From: Sphaerospermopsis sp. SIO1G1
Lineage (GTDB): Bacteria > Cyanobacteriota > Cyanobacteriia > Cyanobacteriales > Nostocaceae
Length of the DNA: 64,000 nt
Assembly: GCA_010672785.1 (NCBI GenBank)
Contig: JAAHFX010000007.1
Location: 45,011 to 109,010, forward strand
Direction: 5' to 3'
This document shows positions 39,466-49,040 of this stretch, in pieces. A program made the translations under genes and the position numbers. Positions within the stretch are counted from its first letter, which is position 1; each line of letters begins with the position of its first letter. Below the pieces are notes generated by a model. The model searched no databases, had not been told where the DNA came from, and saw only the letters and a list, made by a program, of their open reading frames with translations.

Positions 39466-41442
39466 TTACTGATTAGATATGAGCCATTTGACTACTTCTG
39501 CATCTTTATCATAACGGTAGGTAGTACCATCTTTGGTTGTAATTGTTTTACCTTCACTACCTTTAGCTTTAATTGTGGATAAAGAATAGTTAGTCAGTGA
39601 CTGTAATTCTTGATGAGAAAGTCCAACTTTTGATACCGTGTTCCGGTGGTTGTGATTATTATTTGTCTTCTTAAAAGACTCCCTTTCTTGTCTATATTCA
39701 TCTACAGATAAAAATCTCCATTCGGAATTTTCAGCTAGTTCCAATACCCATTGATGATAAGCAAATAAACTTTCTCTATGTCCTACACTGATAAAAGTTG
39801 TATTAGTTGCTTGTAATTGATGATATAGGTTTTGCTCGTTGGTTAAATCTAAAGCGCTGGTGGCTTCATCTAAAATAGTAAAGTTGGGATGAGAAATCAA
39901 TATTCTAGCAAAAACTAGGCGTTGTTTTTCTCCTATTGATAAATTATTTTCCCAATTAACTTCTTTATTGAAACCTTGTACACGGTTAAGTAAATGTTGT
40001 AAATTTACTTGTTCTAAAACTTCTTCTAGTTGACTATCACTAATCTTTTTATTGGTATGAGGATAAAGTAATTGTTCTCGCAAAGTACCCAAAATTATAT
40101 AAGGAAGTTGGGGAAGAAAGAGTATTTCTTCTGAAGCTGGTCTAACTAAAATACCACTCCCAGAATTCCATAAACCAGCAATAGCTCGCAACAATGAACT
40201 TTTCCCTCTTCCACTTGGACCAACTATCAATAAACCTTGACCTGGTGGCACACTAATTGATAAGTCTTCAACAATTACTTTTTCATAATCAGGAGTTTGT
40301 AAGGTCAGATTTTCAAATTCTATCTTGCGGTCTTCTTTAACTTTAATTGTACTCAAATTTTCGGTTTTGCTAATAACTTCAGATAAAGTATCGGAAAAGT
40401 TAGCTAATCTTTCAACATAACTAGAAAATCTGCCTACAGCACTAAATTCTGCAATTAATACTCCTAAAGCATTAGAAAAGAAAAAACAACATAAACTAGC
40501 TTGACTGATTTCTCCATAATCAATTTGATCTTGAATAAATAAAGGTGTGAGAATGAACATGGAAAATAAAGTAATAGCTGACTGATATGCTCTATTAAAA
40601 ATATCCTGTCCCCTTTCCCAATTCAGCCTGTGTTCAGAATTTTTGATGACATTCTCAAATCTACGTTGAATTATATTAATTTCCTCTGCTTCTCCTTGAA
40701 AAAAAGCAATTGATTCGGCATGATTTCTGACATGAGTTAAACAATAATTAAAGTCAGCTTTAAATTCTAAGTCTTTTTTATTAATTTCGTTTAGTTTCTG
40801 AGTTAGATAAATGGCAATTATATTTCCTATAACCGTATATACAACTAAATAAATTGTGATTTGTACAGAAATACTCCACAATACAATTAAAAAAGTCAAC
40901 ATTTCTAAGACTTTTTCCAGAAAAGTTGTGGAAAATCTCAAAGCATTGATTGTAATTGGTTCTAACTCTTGGGCTATACGTTGATCTGGATTTTTAAGGC
41001 TGGAGCGAAAATTGATTTGATAATAAGCTCGACTGGTAAAATATTTCTCTAAAATATGATTATTTAACCATTTATACCAATCTAAAGAGATTTTTTTACT
41101 GACATATCTAGAAAAACCTACAAATAAAACTGTGATGAAAATTACTAGTGTTGAAACCCATAGGGTACTAAAATATTTAGTAATATCTCTGTCTTCAATA
41201 ACTATATCAAGGACATAACGATTCCAGTAGCTACTAAACGCACTCATAGATACTGTTCCAACTATTAATAATAGGAGAAGAAACAACATTCCCCATGAGC
41301 GAATTACATCTGTAAATGCTCTACCTTGGATAGTGGTAGGATACCAATAAGGTTGAGCAACAACTGTAAGGTCTTGCCAAAATTGGGTGAAAATAGAGAT
41401 AGGATTTTTTTTGCCTGGATCATTGACAACTGAGTTAGACAT
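39466..41442 (-). CDS. ABC exporter, fused membrane and ATPase domains (candidate microviridin exporter)
   Basis: 658-residue half-transporter: membrane domain with about six helices (about 45-340) then nucleotide-binding domain (about 370-570). Walker A is GPSGRGKSSL, the signature is LSIGEKQRLVFARIL, Walker B is FTILDEATSALD. The N-terminal layout (PYWYPTTIQGRAFTDVIRSW, then ISLDWYKWLNNHILEKYF) resembles the SbmA/YddA-like peptide/vitamin transporter group. An unusual C-terminal extension (about 600-658, with KTITTKDGTTYRYDKDAEVV) is probably a small separate domain. It lies 430 bases downstream of the microviridin precursor on the same strand; microviridin clusters include an ABC transporter (MdnE), so export of that peptide is plausible but unproven. 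Confidence 0.87.
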   Translation of the reverse strand: MSNSVVNDPGKKNPISIFTQFWQDLTVVAQPYWYPTTIQGRAFTDVIRSWGMLFLLLLLIVGTVSMSAFSSYWNRYVLDIVIEDRDITKYFSTLWVSTLVIFITVLFVGFSRYVSKKISLDWYKWLNNHILEKYFTSRAYYQINFRSSLKNPDQRIAQELEPITINALRFSTTFLEKVLEMLTFLIVLWSISVQITIYLVVYTVIGNIIAIYLTQKLNEINKKDLEFKADFNYCLTHVRNHAESIAFFQGEAEEINIIQRRFENVIKNSEHRLNWERGQDIFNRAYQSAITLFSMFILTPLFIQDQIDYGEISQASLCCFFFSNALGVLIAEFSAVGRFSSYVERLANFSDTLSEVISKTENLSTIKVKEDRKIEFENLTLQTPDYEKVIVEDLSISVPPGQGLLIVGPSGRGKSSLLRAIAGLWNSGSGILVRPASEEILFLPQLPYIILGTLREQLLYPHTNKKISDSQLEEVLEQVNLQHLLNRVQGFNKEVNWENNLSIGEKQRLVFARILISHPNFTILDEATSALDLTNEQNLYHQLQATNTTFISVGHRESLFAYHQWVLELAENSEWRFLSVDEYRQERESFKKTNNNHNHRNTVSKVGLSHQELQSLTNYSLSTIKAKGSEGKTITTKDGTTYRYDKDAEVVKWLISNQ

Positions 41443-41638
41443 TGTAGTAGAGATATTATGTGTTAAATCAGTAAAGATAAGAAACTACCTTTGGGGTTTT
41501 ACGTATTTATATCATGTCTGTTTACACACTGCGCGGCCAACTACAAATCTAGTTATAGAATTTTTGATTGTAGTTAAAAATATTACTGATTATTTTGAGT
41601 ATAAAAAACTTCTGTAGGAATTGTTAGCTAATAATCAT

Positions 41639-41730
41639 AGGACTTAGGCATTTTAACGAAAAGTTAGGGTTGAAGATTGTTTCCTTACATCGCAATGACA
41701 TTATTTGAATTAGTTTTTGCGTAAGTCCTG
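41639..41730. mobile_element. MITE, family A, copy 3 (92 bp)
   Basis: Ends AGGACTTAGGCA (41639-41650) and TGCGTAAGTCCT (41718-41729). In reverse orientation it aligns along its whole length with copy 1 at 5697: CAGGACTTACGCAAAA, TTCAAATA, GTCATT-CGA, CAATCT-AAC, TTAAAATGC. It lies between the microviridin precursor and the ABC exporter. Confidence 0.75.
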
Positions 41731-41760
41731 AATCAATTGGGTATGTTTCCAAATAAACAA

Positions 41761-41835
41761 GAATCTTGTTTGGTTAGTGAACAAACTGTTAAATACTTAA
41801 TTTACTTAACAACTGCTTACATCCAAACAAGATTC
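41761..41835 (-). promoter_or_regulatory. Long hairpin 3' of the microviridin precursor
   Basis: Perfect 13-base arms GAATCTTGTTTGG (41761-41773) and CCAAACAAGATTC (41823-41835), starting 37 bases after the precursor stop. Read on the minus strand, the stem is followed by TTGTTTATT. It could act as a terminator, attenuator or mRNA stabiliser between precursor and exporter. Confidence 0.55.
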
Positions 41836-41871
41836 CTATACCTTTTTAAAGATAATGGTATTTATGATTGT

Positions 41872-42045
41872 TTAAATCTCTTCCCAGTCAGAAGGCCATT
41901 TTAAAGTCCAGATTGGGAAGGGTGCAGGTGCAGGTGCAGGTGCAGGTGCAGGTTGTGGTTCTGCGGGTTTTTCTTGGGGATTTTCATCAGCCAAGAAGCG
42001 GGCAAAAAATGGTACTGCTTGGTTGTCCAACATTTTTTTAGACAT
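41872..42045 (-). CDS. mdnA: Microviridin (graspetide) precursor peptide
   Basis: 57-residue ribosomal peptide precursor. The leader has the conserved recognition helix PFFARFL (residues 12-18). A Pro-Ala linker (about 30-42, encoded by six GGTGCA-type hexamers) joins it to the core TLKWPSDWEEI (47-57). In microviridins, ATP-grasp ligases close two esters and one amide; by analogy T47-D53, S52-E55 and K49-E56 would be the rings. The products are serine-protease inhibitors. No mdnB/mdnC ligase or mdnD acetyltransferase lies in the window; an ABC exporter lies downstream. No strong ribosome site precedes the ATG. A second overlapping frame here (His-Leu repeats) is only a shadow. Confidence 0.93.
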   Translation of the reverse strand: MSKKMLDNQAVPFFARFLADENPQEKPAEPQPAPAPAPAPAPFPIWTLKWPSDWEEI

Positions 42046-42416
42046 GGTTTTAGTTTTTGATTAGTTAATAAATGGGCAAAGGTTTCAACAGTTTGGCTGC
42101 TAATAACCACAGGTTAGATGATTGCAATTAGTACAATTACATCACCACAAGATAATATAATCCAGGTATTCAAGACGATACTGTAGGGTATATATTTCTT
42201 AATGTTAAATTATACATTGTTGCATTCACATTTTATCATCTATCAATAATTGCTGATTTGATCAGCGAAAAGTTTAGTCTGACTATGGATTTCAAATATG
42301 ATTATCAGAATCATCTGAACTATAATATGAATATACTAATATATAATTTTATATGAATATATGACTTAAATATTTGCTGTGGTCATCATTTTAGGAGATG
42401 TTTATTGTCTAAAAAT
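42046..42416. other. Non-coding AT-rich gap upstream of the microviridin precursor
   Basis: 371 bases, presumably carrying the precursor's promoter. Runs of ATATGAATATA-type sequence near 42327-42365. No gene and no ligase remnant visible. Confidence 0.45.
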
Positions 42417-43067
42417 TTATTTATCCATCTCTCCTATTTTCCCCCTCACCCAAGCGCGAAAAGACTTCAACAAAGCAATTTCACCCATAGTTTTACTTTG
42501 TTGGATAAATTTATTCATATCAATAACGGAAATTAAAGGAAAAGCAACGCTAAATTGAATTTCCAGATACTCACTTTTTACTAATTGATAGAACTGCAAA
42601 ACACTACCATCATATCTCCAAAGTTCAGTCACACCCAAAGCAGCATAAATATTGAATTTGTTGACAGAACTGCTAGTAATATCAATTTCAATTGCTAAAT
42701 CTGGGGGAGGATCAGTTTCTAAATTTAAAGTTCCTTGACCTCTAATTGTTGGTTCATTTTGGATATAATAACAAGTATCTGGTTCAATACCTTTTTTCAG
42801 GATTTTCCGTTTTAAAGTTGTAGAACCAGCACTTATTAGTTCTGTATCTAATTCTTCAACTAAAGCAAATATCAATCTATCAAATTGAATTTTGGGGTTT
42901 TCGTGTGCAAACAGTGGAGTCATAATTTCTAAAGTACCGCAGTCATAAGCAAAGCGAGAACCCCTCTTTTCACCTGTATCTTTCAACAAAGCTTCAAAGG
43001 TATCCCAACTAACGTTATGTAAAACTGTTCTTTGTTCTGCGGGGGTTGACTGGAGAAGCATATACAA
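42417..43067 (-). CDS. Uma2-family (DUF820) PD-(D/E)XK endonuclease-like protein
   Basis: 216 residues of the Uma2 family, greatly expanded in cyanobacteria. Landmarks: WDTFEALLKDTGEKRGSRFAYDCGTLEIMTP (cited here as FAYDCGTLEIMTP), GIEPDTCYYI (Asp of the core), and PPDLAIEIDITSSS, the D-x(n)-E-x-(D/E) nuclease-like site. Biological role unknown; often linked with mobile or stress regions. Its start lies 3 bases after the stop of the preceding gene (43071), so the pair is translationally coupled. Confidence 0.88.
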   Translation of the reverse strand: MYMLLQSTPAEQRTVLHNVSWDTFEALLKDTGEKRGSRFAYDCGTLEIMTPLFAHENPKIQFDRLIFALVEELDTELISAGSTTLKRKILKKGIEPDTCYYIQNEPTIRGQGTLNLETDPPPDLAIEIDITSSSVNKFNIYAALGVTELWRYDGSVLQFYQLVKSEYLEIQFSVAFPLISVIDMNKFIQQSKTMGEIALLKSFRAWVRGKIGEMDK

Positions 43068-43070
43068 TAC

Positions 43071-43670
43071 CTATTCCATCACAATACTAGATAAAATACC
43101 TAAAATCTTACCGATATTATTAATATAATATTCGCTCAAGTCAATTTCTACTACTTGATCAATAAGTTTTAAAAACTTCCAGTTAGTACCTGTTGTGACA
43201 GTTCCGTAAATTGTTTGAATATTATTACCTTCACGTTCATTAAACATTCTCGCAGCAATCATTTCTGCTACACATTGTCCTAAACCTGCATTAAGATTTT
43301 CTTTTTTTGCTTCTACAATTGTGACAATGGGAGCATTAACAATTAATAATTCGGGAGAACGACTAATCAGAAAATCACAATTACCATTTAATCCCTTTTC
43401 ACTATCTACAGTAAAATCAATTCCCGAAAATAAACTAATTTGATTTTTTAAATACTTTCTAACTGTAATTAAAATTGGTGCAATTATCATCTCTGAGCGA
43501 GATTTTTCTGTATTACTTGCTAATGCTAAAGGGAGATTATCTGATAATAATTCTGTTAATAAAGCTGGACATTCAATTTCTGGAATAGATGCAAAAATAT
43601 CAACTTTATCAGAGATAGTTAAATTAAAATATTTTCTAACTTTATATAAAGTAAATTCACTGTAAGACAT
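43071..43670 (-). CDS. Conserved cyanobacterial protein with PD-(D/E)XK-like core (199 aa)
   Basis: 199 residues, no membrane segment. The middle carries a likely nuclease-fold core: [14 protein letters not shown] (Asp near 99), then [19 protein letters not shown] (E-x-K near 119-121), followed by a helix [10 protein letters not shown]. Similar cyanobacterial proteins are annotated as hypothetical. Nuclease activity is inferred only from the D and E-x-K spacing. It forms a two-gene operon with the Uma2 gene, overlapping in translation signals. Confidence 0.7.
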   Translation of the reverse strand: MSYSEFTLYKVRKYFNLTISDKVDIFASIPEIECPALLTELLSDNLPLALASNTEKSRSEMIIAPILITVRKYLKNQISLFSGIDFTVDSEKGLNGNCDFLISRSPELLIVNAPIVTIVEAKKENLNAGLGQCVAEMIAARMFNEREGNNIQTIYGTVTTGTNWKFLKLIDQVVEIDLSEYYINNIGKILGILSSIVME

Positions 43671-43794
43671 AAATATTGTCTCCGAAAGAAAGTAATATTA
43701 TCTTTGCCTCTTTCCATAAATTTAGATTCTTACTCTCTGCGACTCTGCGCCTCTGCGTGAAATATAATTATATGCTTAATCAGCAACTCCTAAA

Positions 43795-43820
43795 TTTTAA
43801 AGGTGGGATTTTCCCACCCA
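43795..43820 (-). terminator. Terminator after sufS (minus strand)
   Basis: On the minus strand GGTGGGA, loop AAA, TCCCACC, followed by TTTAAAATTT. It starts 16 bases after the sufS stop. Closes the sufBCDS operon. Confidence 0.75.
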
Positions 43821-43833
43821 AAATATTATTTAC

Positions 43834-45099
43834 CTATTCTCCAAACACACTAGCAAAGAAATCTAATGTCTCTTTTAAAGCTTTAACAAAAACATCAATT
43901 TCCTCATGAGTATTGTAAAAAGATAAACTCACCCTTGCTGTTCCAGCTAACCCTAAATGACGGTGTAAAGGTTGAGTACAATGATGTCCAGAACGAATTG
44001 CCACACCTTCTTGATCTAATAAAGTTGCTAAGTCATTAGCGTGGACTTCGGAAGCTGTAAAAGCTGCTAATGCGGCTCTACCTTCGCCGTGAGCATCGGG
44101 TTTTGGCCCGTAGATTCTGATTTGGGGTATTTGGGCCAATTGCTCGAATAAATAGGCAGTTAATTGGGCTTCATAGGCATGAATTTTATCCATACCAATG
44201 TCACTAAGATAATCTATTGCAGCACCCAGGGCGATCACCTCTCCAATTGCAGGTGTACCGGCTTCAAATTTATGGGGTAATTCTGTATAGGTGGAATGGT
44301 CTAAATAGACTTCGGAAATCATTTCTCCACCGCCCATAAATGGTGGCATTGCTTCTAATAATTCTAATTTACCATACAAGAAGCCAATGCCTGTGGGAGC
44401 GCACATTTTATGACCGGAAGCTACTAACCAATCACAATCAATTTCTTGAGCATTGATAGGAGTATGGGGGACACTTTGACAAGCATCCATTAAAAATTTT
44501 GCTCCGTAACTATGAGCAATTTCGGCAATTTCTTTAACAGGATTTATACAGCCTAATGTGTTAGAAATATGTACGATAGAAACAAGTTTAGTTTTTTCAG
44601 AGATCAGATTTTTAAACTGTTCTAAATCAAAGGTTTCTTCTGGAGTGAGTTCGACAAATTTTAAAATCGCGCCTGTTTTTTGAGCGACAAATTGCCAAGG
44701 AACGATGTTACTATGATGTTCCATTACGGAGAGGATTATTTCATCTCCTGGTTGTAAATTGTTCATTCCCCAGCTGTAAGCAATGAGGTTTATTGCTTCG
44801 CTGGCGTTGCGGGTAAATACTATTTCTTGGCGAGATTTGGCGTTGATGAAATTTGCTATTTTGTCTCTTGCTGCTTCGTAAGCATCGGTGGCTTTGTTGC
44901 TTAAAAAATGTGCACCACGATGAACGTTTGAGTTATATTGTTGGTAATAATCACGCCAAGCGTTTAATACTGAGATTGGTTTTTGAGATGTGGCGGCGTT
45001 GTCGAGGTAAACTAGGGGTTTGTTGTGGACTTTTTCGTTGAGGATGGGGAAGTCTGAACGTACTTTTTCTGCTAGGGTTTTGATGGATGTGAATGTCAT
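43834..45099 (-). CDS. sufS: Cysteine desulfurase SufS
   Basis: PLP enzyme (421 residues) that takes sulfur from cysteine for Fe-S cluster assembly. Fold-type I motifs: [14 protein letters not shown] near residue 28, HHSNIVPWQ near 126, [11 protein letters not shown] (PLP-contact Asp) near 205, [10 protein letters not shown] with the PLP lysine near 230, and [11 protein letters not shown] with the catalytic cysteine loop near 375, typical of the SufS (type II) group. Last gene of the operon sufB-sufC-sufD-sufS, 122 bases after sufD; a CGCAGAGACGCAGAGGCGCA-type repeat and a CCCCAC/GTGGGG hairpin lie in that gap. Confidence 0.96.
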   Translation of the reverse strand: MTFTSIKTLAEKVRSDFPILNEKVHNKPLVYLDNAATSQKPISVLNAWRDYYQQYNSNVHRGAHFLSNKATDAYEAARDKIANFINAKSRQEIVFTRNASEAINLIAYSWGMNNLQPGDEIILSVMEHHSNIVPWQFVAQKTGAILKFVELTPEETFDLEQFKNLISEKTKLVSIVHISNTLGCINPVKEIAEIAHSYGAKFLMDACQSVPHTPINAQEIDCDWLVASGHKMCAPTGIGFLYGKLELLEAMPPFMGGGEMISEVYLDHSTYTELPHKFEAGTPAIGEVIALGAAIDYLSDIGMDKIHAYEAQLTAYLFEQLAQIPQIRIYGPKPDAHGEGRAALAAFTASEVHANDLATLLDQEGVAIRSGHHCTQPLHRHLGLAGTARVSLSFYNTHEEIDVFVKALKETLDFFASVFGE

Positions 45100-45221
45100 A
45101 TTTGTTAATTTGAGATATTGTTTATTGGTGATTTATGCAGAGGTTTTTTAAGAGTTAATTGCACGCAGAGACGCAGAGGCGCAGAGAGGGTTTCCCCACT
45201 TTTTCAGGGTGGGGTTTTTGG

Positions 45222-46574
45222 TTATTTGTTGGTGAGGTTGATGACGGTTTTTGTTAGTTTTTCTTGCAGGGTGGGAAGAGAAATTAGGTTGATAATTTCT
45301 GCTGCGAAAGCATTAACTAATAGTTTGCGTGCGTCGTTTTCATTAATTCCTCGACTTTGCAAGTAAAAGATTTCATCGTCTTCTAGTTGACTGACGGTTG
45401 CACCGTGAGCGCATTTAACGTTATCGGCGGTAATTTCTAATTGGGGTTTGGTGTCAATTCTCGCTTTTGGTGATAATAATAAATTGCGGTTTAATTGTGC
45501 AGCATCGGTTAATTGTGCAGGTTTGGGTACAAAAACTTTACCGTTGAAAACGCCATGAGCGCGATCGCTAATGATACATTTATGAAGTTGGTTTGTTGTA
45601 CCATGAGGATGGTTTAAGGATATGGCACTGTGAGTATCTGCTAATTGTTTATCAGCGATAACAGTTAACCCATTCAATGTGGTTTCGGTTTGTTCTCCAG
45701 TTTGCAAAATCTCCAAGTTATGACGGGAAATTTTACCACCAACTGTCACTGCATTACAGCTATAACGACTATATCTCGCTTGTGTTACCGCAGTTTTACC
45801 AATGTGAAAAGCAGCATCATTTTCTAAGACAATTCTATTGTGACTAACTTGAGCATTTTCATTGACCCAAATTTCTGTCACACTATTATTAAAGTAAACT
45901 TGCTCCTCTGTGTTCTCTGTGTCTCTGTGGTTAATAAACTCTTCAATTAAACTCACTTGAGAGTTACTTTCAGCAATTACCAAACAGCGAGGTTGAGAAA
46001 TAGTAGCTGAGTCACCACTCACAGAAACAAAAACTAGATGAATGGGATTTTCAACGATGACATTTTTACCAACCCAAACCACCGCTACATCATTTAAACC
46101 AGCAGTATTTAAAGCAGTAAAAACATCCCTTGTTCCTTCCGACTGTGCCAAATATTTCTGAGCAACATTATCATCCACAATATCTAAATTACCAACCTTT
46201 AAACCAGCGGGTAAATTTTCAGTATTAGATAAATTTTCTGCCAAAACACCATTAACAAAAACCAAACGGTAAGTAACTTCAGATAATACGAAATTATTTT
46301 CCTGTAGAGACATTGTATGCAACGTCTCTACATTCTTGAATGTTACCTCTTTGAGAGCAGATAAATCAGTAAAACGCCATTCCTCATCACGAGTATTAGG
46401 AACAACAGAATGACGCACCCACTTGACAGCATCATTCTTAACTTGCTGTACCCAACCGTCTTTTTCAGATGCAGAAACCTGATTTACCAAACCAGTCAAA
46501 AAAGCATCTCTATCTAACAAATTTGGTAGTAGAGACGTTTCATGAAACGTCTCTACATTAGCTTCAATAGTCAT
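45222..46574 (-). CDS. sufD: Fe-S cluster assembly protein SufD
   Basis: 450-residue scaffold partner of SufB and SufC in Fe-S cluster assembly. The C-terminal beta-helix core is recognisable (GGKISRHNLEILQTGEQTE, VKCAHGATVSQLEDDEIFYL, LLVNAFAAEI). I chose ATG at 46574, which lies 2 bases after the sufC stop; an in-frame upstream start would overlap sufC. Two copies of a dispersed 28-bp palindrome are inserted in frame: one at residues 6-16 (peptide NVETFHETSL) and one at 82-91 (NVETLHTMSL). These segments are probably recent acquisitions and the extreme N-terminus may differ from relatives. Confidence 0.93.
   Translation of the reverse strand: MTIEANVETFHETSLLPNLLDRDAFLTGLVNQVSASEKDGWVQQVKNDAVKWVRHSVVPNTRDEEWRFTDLSALKEVTFKNVETLHTMSLQENNFVLSEVTYRLVFVNGVLAENLSNTENLPAGLKVGNLDIVDDNVAQKYLAQSEGTRDVFTALNTAGLNDVAVVWVGKNVIVENPIHLVFVSVSGDSATISQPRCLVIAESNSQVSLIEEFINHRDTENTEEQVYFNNSVTEIWVNENAQVSHNRIVLENDAAFHIGKTAVTQARYSRYSCNAVTVGGKISRHNLEILQTGEQTETTLNGLTVIADKQLADTHSAISLNHPHGTTNQLHKCIISDRAHGVFNGKVFVPKPAQLTDAAQLNRNLLLSPKARIDTKPQLEITADNVKCAHGATVSQLEDDEIFYLQSRGINENDARKLLVNAFAAEIINLISLPTLQEKLTKTVINLTNK
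46304..46331. repeat. 28-bp palindrome copy 2, in frame within sufD
   Basis: Near-perfect dyad with outer arms GTAGAGAC and GTCTCTAC; inner part ATTGTATGCAAC has two mismatches. Encodes NVETLHTMSL in sufD. Homologous to 19827-19854 and 46529-46556. Confidence 0.85.
46529..46556. repeat. 28-bp palindrome copy 3, in frame within sufD
   Basis: Perfect palindrome with half-site GTAGAGACGTTTCA. Encodes NVETFHETSL near the SufD N-terminus. Confidence 0.85.
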
Positions 46575-46576
46575 AA

Positions 46577-47362
46577 CTACACACTTACTCCTAAAGCTTC
46601 TTCCAACACCCAATCATAACCGCGAGATTCTAACTCTAAAGCTAACTCCTTACCACCACTCCTAATGATTCTTCCCTGTGCCATCACATGAACAAAATCA
46701 GGGACAATATAATCTAAAAGACGTTGATAGTGAGTAATCATAATTGTCGCATTTTCAGGACTAGTTAATTGATTCACTCCATTAGCAACAATCTTCAAAG
46801 CATCAATATCTAAACCAGAATCAGTCTCATCCAAAATTGCCAACTTAGGTTCTAAAATTGCCATTTGCAGAATTTCATTCCGCTTCTTTTCACCACCGGA
46901 GAAACCCTCATTTACACTCCGCTCTAGAAAAGCAGGATTCATTTTCACAACATCCAACTTTTCCTCAACCAAATCATCAAAATCGAAAGTATCAATTTCT
47001 TCCAAACCTTGAGCTTTGCGACGAGAATTATAAGCAACCCGTAAAAAATCTAAATTGCTCACCCCAGGAATTTCCAAAGGATATTGAAAAGCTAAAAATA
47101 CACCACTTCTAGCTCTTTCCTCAGCCTCCATTTCCAGAAGATTCTGTCCTTGAAAAACAATCTCACCACCAGTCACATCATAAGCAGGATGTCCAGCCAA
47201 AACCTTAGAAAACGTACTCTTCCCAGAACCATTTGGACCCATAATCGCGTGAACTTCACCAGCACGAACATCCAAATTCAAACCCTTCAGAATTTGATTA
47301 CCATCAACATCAGCAGTCAAATTCTTAACAGACAAAATCAAATCACTATTCTCAACAATCAT
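46577..47362 (-). CDS. sufC: SufC ATPase (Fe-S assembly)
   Basis: Cytosolic ABC-type ATPase of 261 residues that powers the SufBCD scaffold. Walker [11 protein letters not shown] near residue 42, signature region [16 protein letters not shown] near 150, Walker [13 protein letters not shown] near 175, and a switch His in [14 protein letters not shown]. Length and motifs are typical. The stop codon is 2 bases from the sufD ATG, and 86 bases separate it from sufB; all four suf genes are on the minus strand. Confidence 0.97.
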   Translation of the reverse strand: MIVENSDLILSVKNLTADVDGNQILKGLNLDVRAGEVHAIMGPNGSGKSTFSKVLAGHPAYDVTGGEIVFQGQNLLEMEAEERARSGVFLAFQYPLEIPGVSNLDFLRVAYNSRRKAQGLEEIDTFDFDDLVEEKLDVVKMNPAFLERSVNEGFSGGEKKRNEILQMAILEPKLAILDETDSGLDIDALKIVANGVNQLTSPENATIMITHYQRLLDYIVPDFVHVMAQGRIIRSGGKELALELESRGYDWVLEEALGVSV

Positions 47363-47448
47363 CTTCTAAATCCTCTCTTTCTTATCTTCTTTCTTCGCTT
47401 ACTTCGTTCCTTCGTGGTTCGTTTCCAAAAAACCTCAAAGAAAACAGA

Positions 47449-48888
47449 CTAACCCACACTACCTTCCAACTTCAAACTCAACAACTTATCAGCTTCAACA
47501 GCAAACTCCATCGGTAACTGATTAAAAACATCCTTACAGAAACCACTAATCATCATCGAAATAGCATCTTCCGCTGAAATTCCACGTTGAGCAAAAAAGA
47601 ACAATTGATCTTCACCAATCTTAGAAGTAGAAGCCTCATGTTCCACTTTACCAGTGTTATTCTGAACTTGAATATAAGGAAAAGTATTAGCTTCAGCATT
47701 ATCCCCAATTAACATAGAATCACATTGAGAATAATTTCTTGCTCCCTTCGCAGTCGGATTAACCTTCACCAAACCACGATAACTATTACTAGATTTACCA
47801 GCAGAAATACCTTTAGAAATAATTGTACTGCGAGTATTTTTCCCAATATGAATCATCTTAGTTCCAGTATCAGCTTGCTGCATATTATTTGTTAATGCAA
47901 CCGAGTAAAACTCACCCACAGAATTATCACCAACTAAAACACAGCTAGGATACTTCCAAGTAATAGCTGAACCAGTCTCTACTTGAGTCCAAGAAATCTT
48001 AGAATTGACACCTTGACACAAACCACGCTTGGTTACAAAGTTGTAAATTCCACCTTTACCATTTTCATCACCAGCGTACCAGTTTTGCACAGTAGAATAT
48101 TTGATTTCGGCATTATCTAAAGCCACCAATTCTACTATCGCAGCGTGCAACTGGTTACTGTCGTACATTGGTGCTGTACAACCTTCTAAATAAGAAACAT
48201 AACTATCATCTTCAGCAATAATCAAAGTTCTTTCAAATTGTCCAGTATCACCAGAATTAATACGGAAATAAGTTGATAATTCCATTGGGCATTTTACGCC
48301 TTTAGGAATATAAACAAAAGAACCATCACTAAAGACAGCAGAATTTAAAGCTGCAAAATAATTATCAGCGACAGGAACAACACTACCCAGATATTTTTTC
48401 ACTAATTCTGGATATTCTTTTAATGCTTCAGAAATGGAACAGAAAATCACTCCATCTTCTGCCAATTTTTCCTTAAATGTAGTTGCTACAGAAACACTGT
48501 CAAAAATCGCATCAACAGCTACATTTGCTAAACGTTTTTGTTCAGATAGAGAAATACCCAACTTTTCAAAAGTTTCCAATAAAGTGGGATCAACTTCATC
48601 CAAACTATTGAGTTTTTCTTTCTTTTGTTTAGGCGCGGAATAATAAATGATATCTTGATAATCAATCGGTGGATAGTTGACATGAGGCCAGGTTGGTTCT
48701 GTCATCTTTAACCATTGACGGTACGCACGCAAACGAAATTCCAACATAAATTCCGGTTCTTCTTTTTTAGCGGAAATTAAGCGGATAACATCTTCGTTTA
48801 ACCCACGAGGGATAGTATCGGTTTCGATATCGGTGACAAAACCGTACTTATAAGGTTGGTTAACTAAGGTTTTGACTGATGCGCTCAT
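47449..48888 (-). CDS. sufB: Fe-S cluster assembly protein SufB
   Basis: 479-residue central scaffold where Fe-S clusters form. Beta-helix landmarks: [60 protein letters not shown], and [20 protein letters not shown], which includes the conserved cysteine (SQCDS) and catalytic Glu-rich end. First gene of sufBCDS. Its start lies 217 bases from the divergent sufR, with two SufR-type operators between, so it is probably repressed by holo-SufR. Confidence 0.97.
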   Translation of the reverse strand: MSASVKTLVNQPYKYGFVTDIETDTIPRGLNEDVIRLISAKKEEPEFMLEFRLRAYRQWLKMTEPTWPHVNYPPIDYQDIIYYSAPKQKKEKLNSLDEVDPTLLETFEKLGISLSEQKRLANVAVDAIFDSVSVATTFKEKLAEDGVIFCSISEALKEYPELVKKYLGSVVPVADNYFAALNSAVFSDGSFVYIPKGVKCPMELSTYFRINSGDTGQFERTLIIAEDDSYVSYLEGCTAPMYDSNQLHAAIVELVALDNAEIKYSTVQNWYAGDENGKGGIYNFVTKRGLCQGVNSKISWTQVETGSAITWKYPSCVLVGDNSVGEFYSVALTNNMQQADTGTKMIHIGKNTRSTIISKGISAGKSSNSYRGLVKVNPTAKGARNYSQCDSMLIGDNAEANTFPYIQVQNNTGKVEHEASTSKIGEDQLFFFAQRGISAEDAISMMISGFCKDVFNQLPMEFAVEADKLLSLKLEGSVG

Positions 48889-48995
48889 CGTTTTTTTAGT
48901 GTTCTCTTTAAAGGATAGGCGACGGGCTGTATAATCCTAAATCCCGTTTCTTGAACCTATTGCCAACAGTGCTGTTAGAATAGGTTTGAGAATTA

Positions 48996-49015
48996 AAACA
49001 ACTCGCTTGTTGTTT
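48996..49015. promoter_or_regulatory. SufR operator-like site 1
   Basis: AAACAAC-TCGCTT-GTTGTTT, matching the CAAC-N6-GTTG inverted repeat recognised by cyanobacterial SufR. About 108 bases from sufB and 90 from sufR. Confidence 0.8.
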
Positions 49016-49040
49016 AATCTGAATCTATTGTACGATAGAT

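Noticed and set aside
41901..42110. Minus-strand frame with His-Leu repeats (NLHLHLHLHLH)
   Set aside because: It is another frame of the GGTGCA hexamer repeat; the overlapping frame encodes the microviridin precursor with recognised leader and core.
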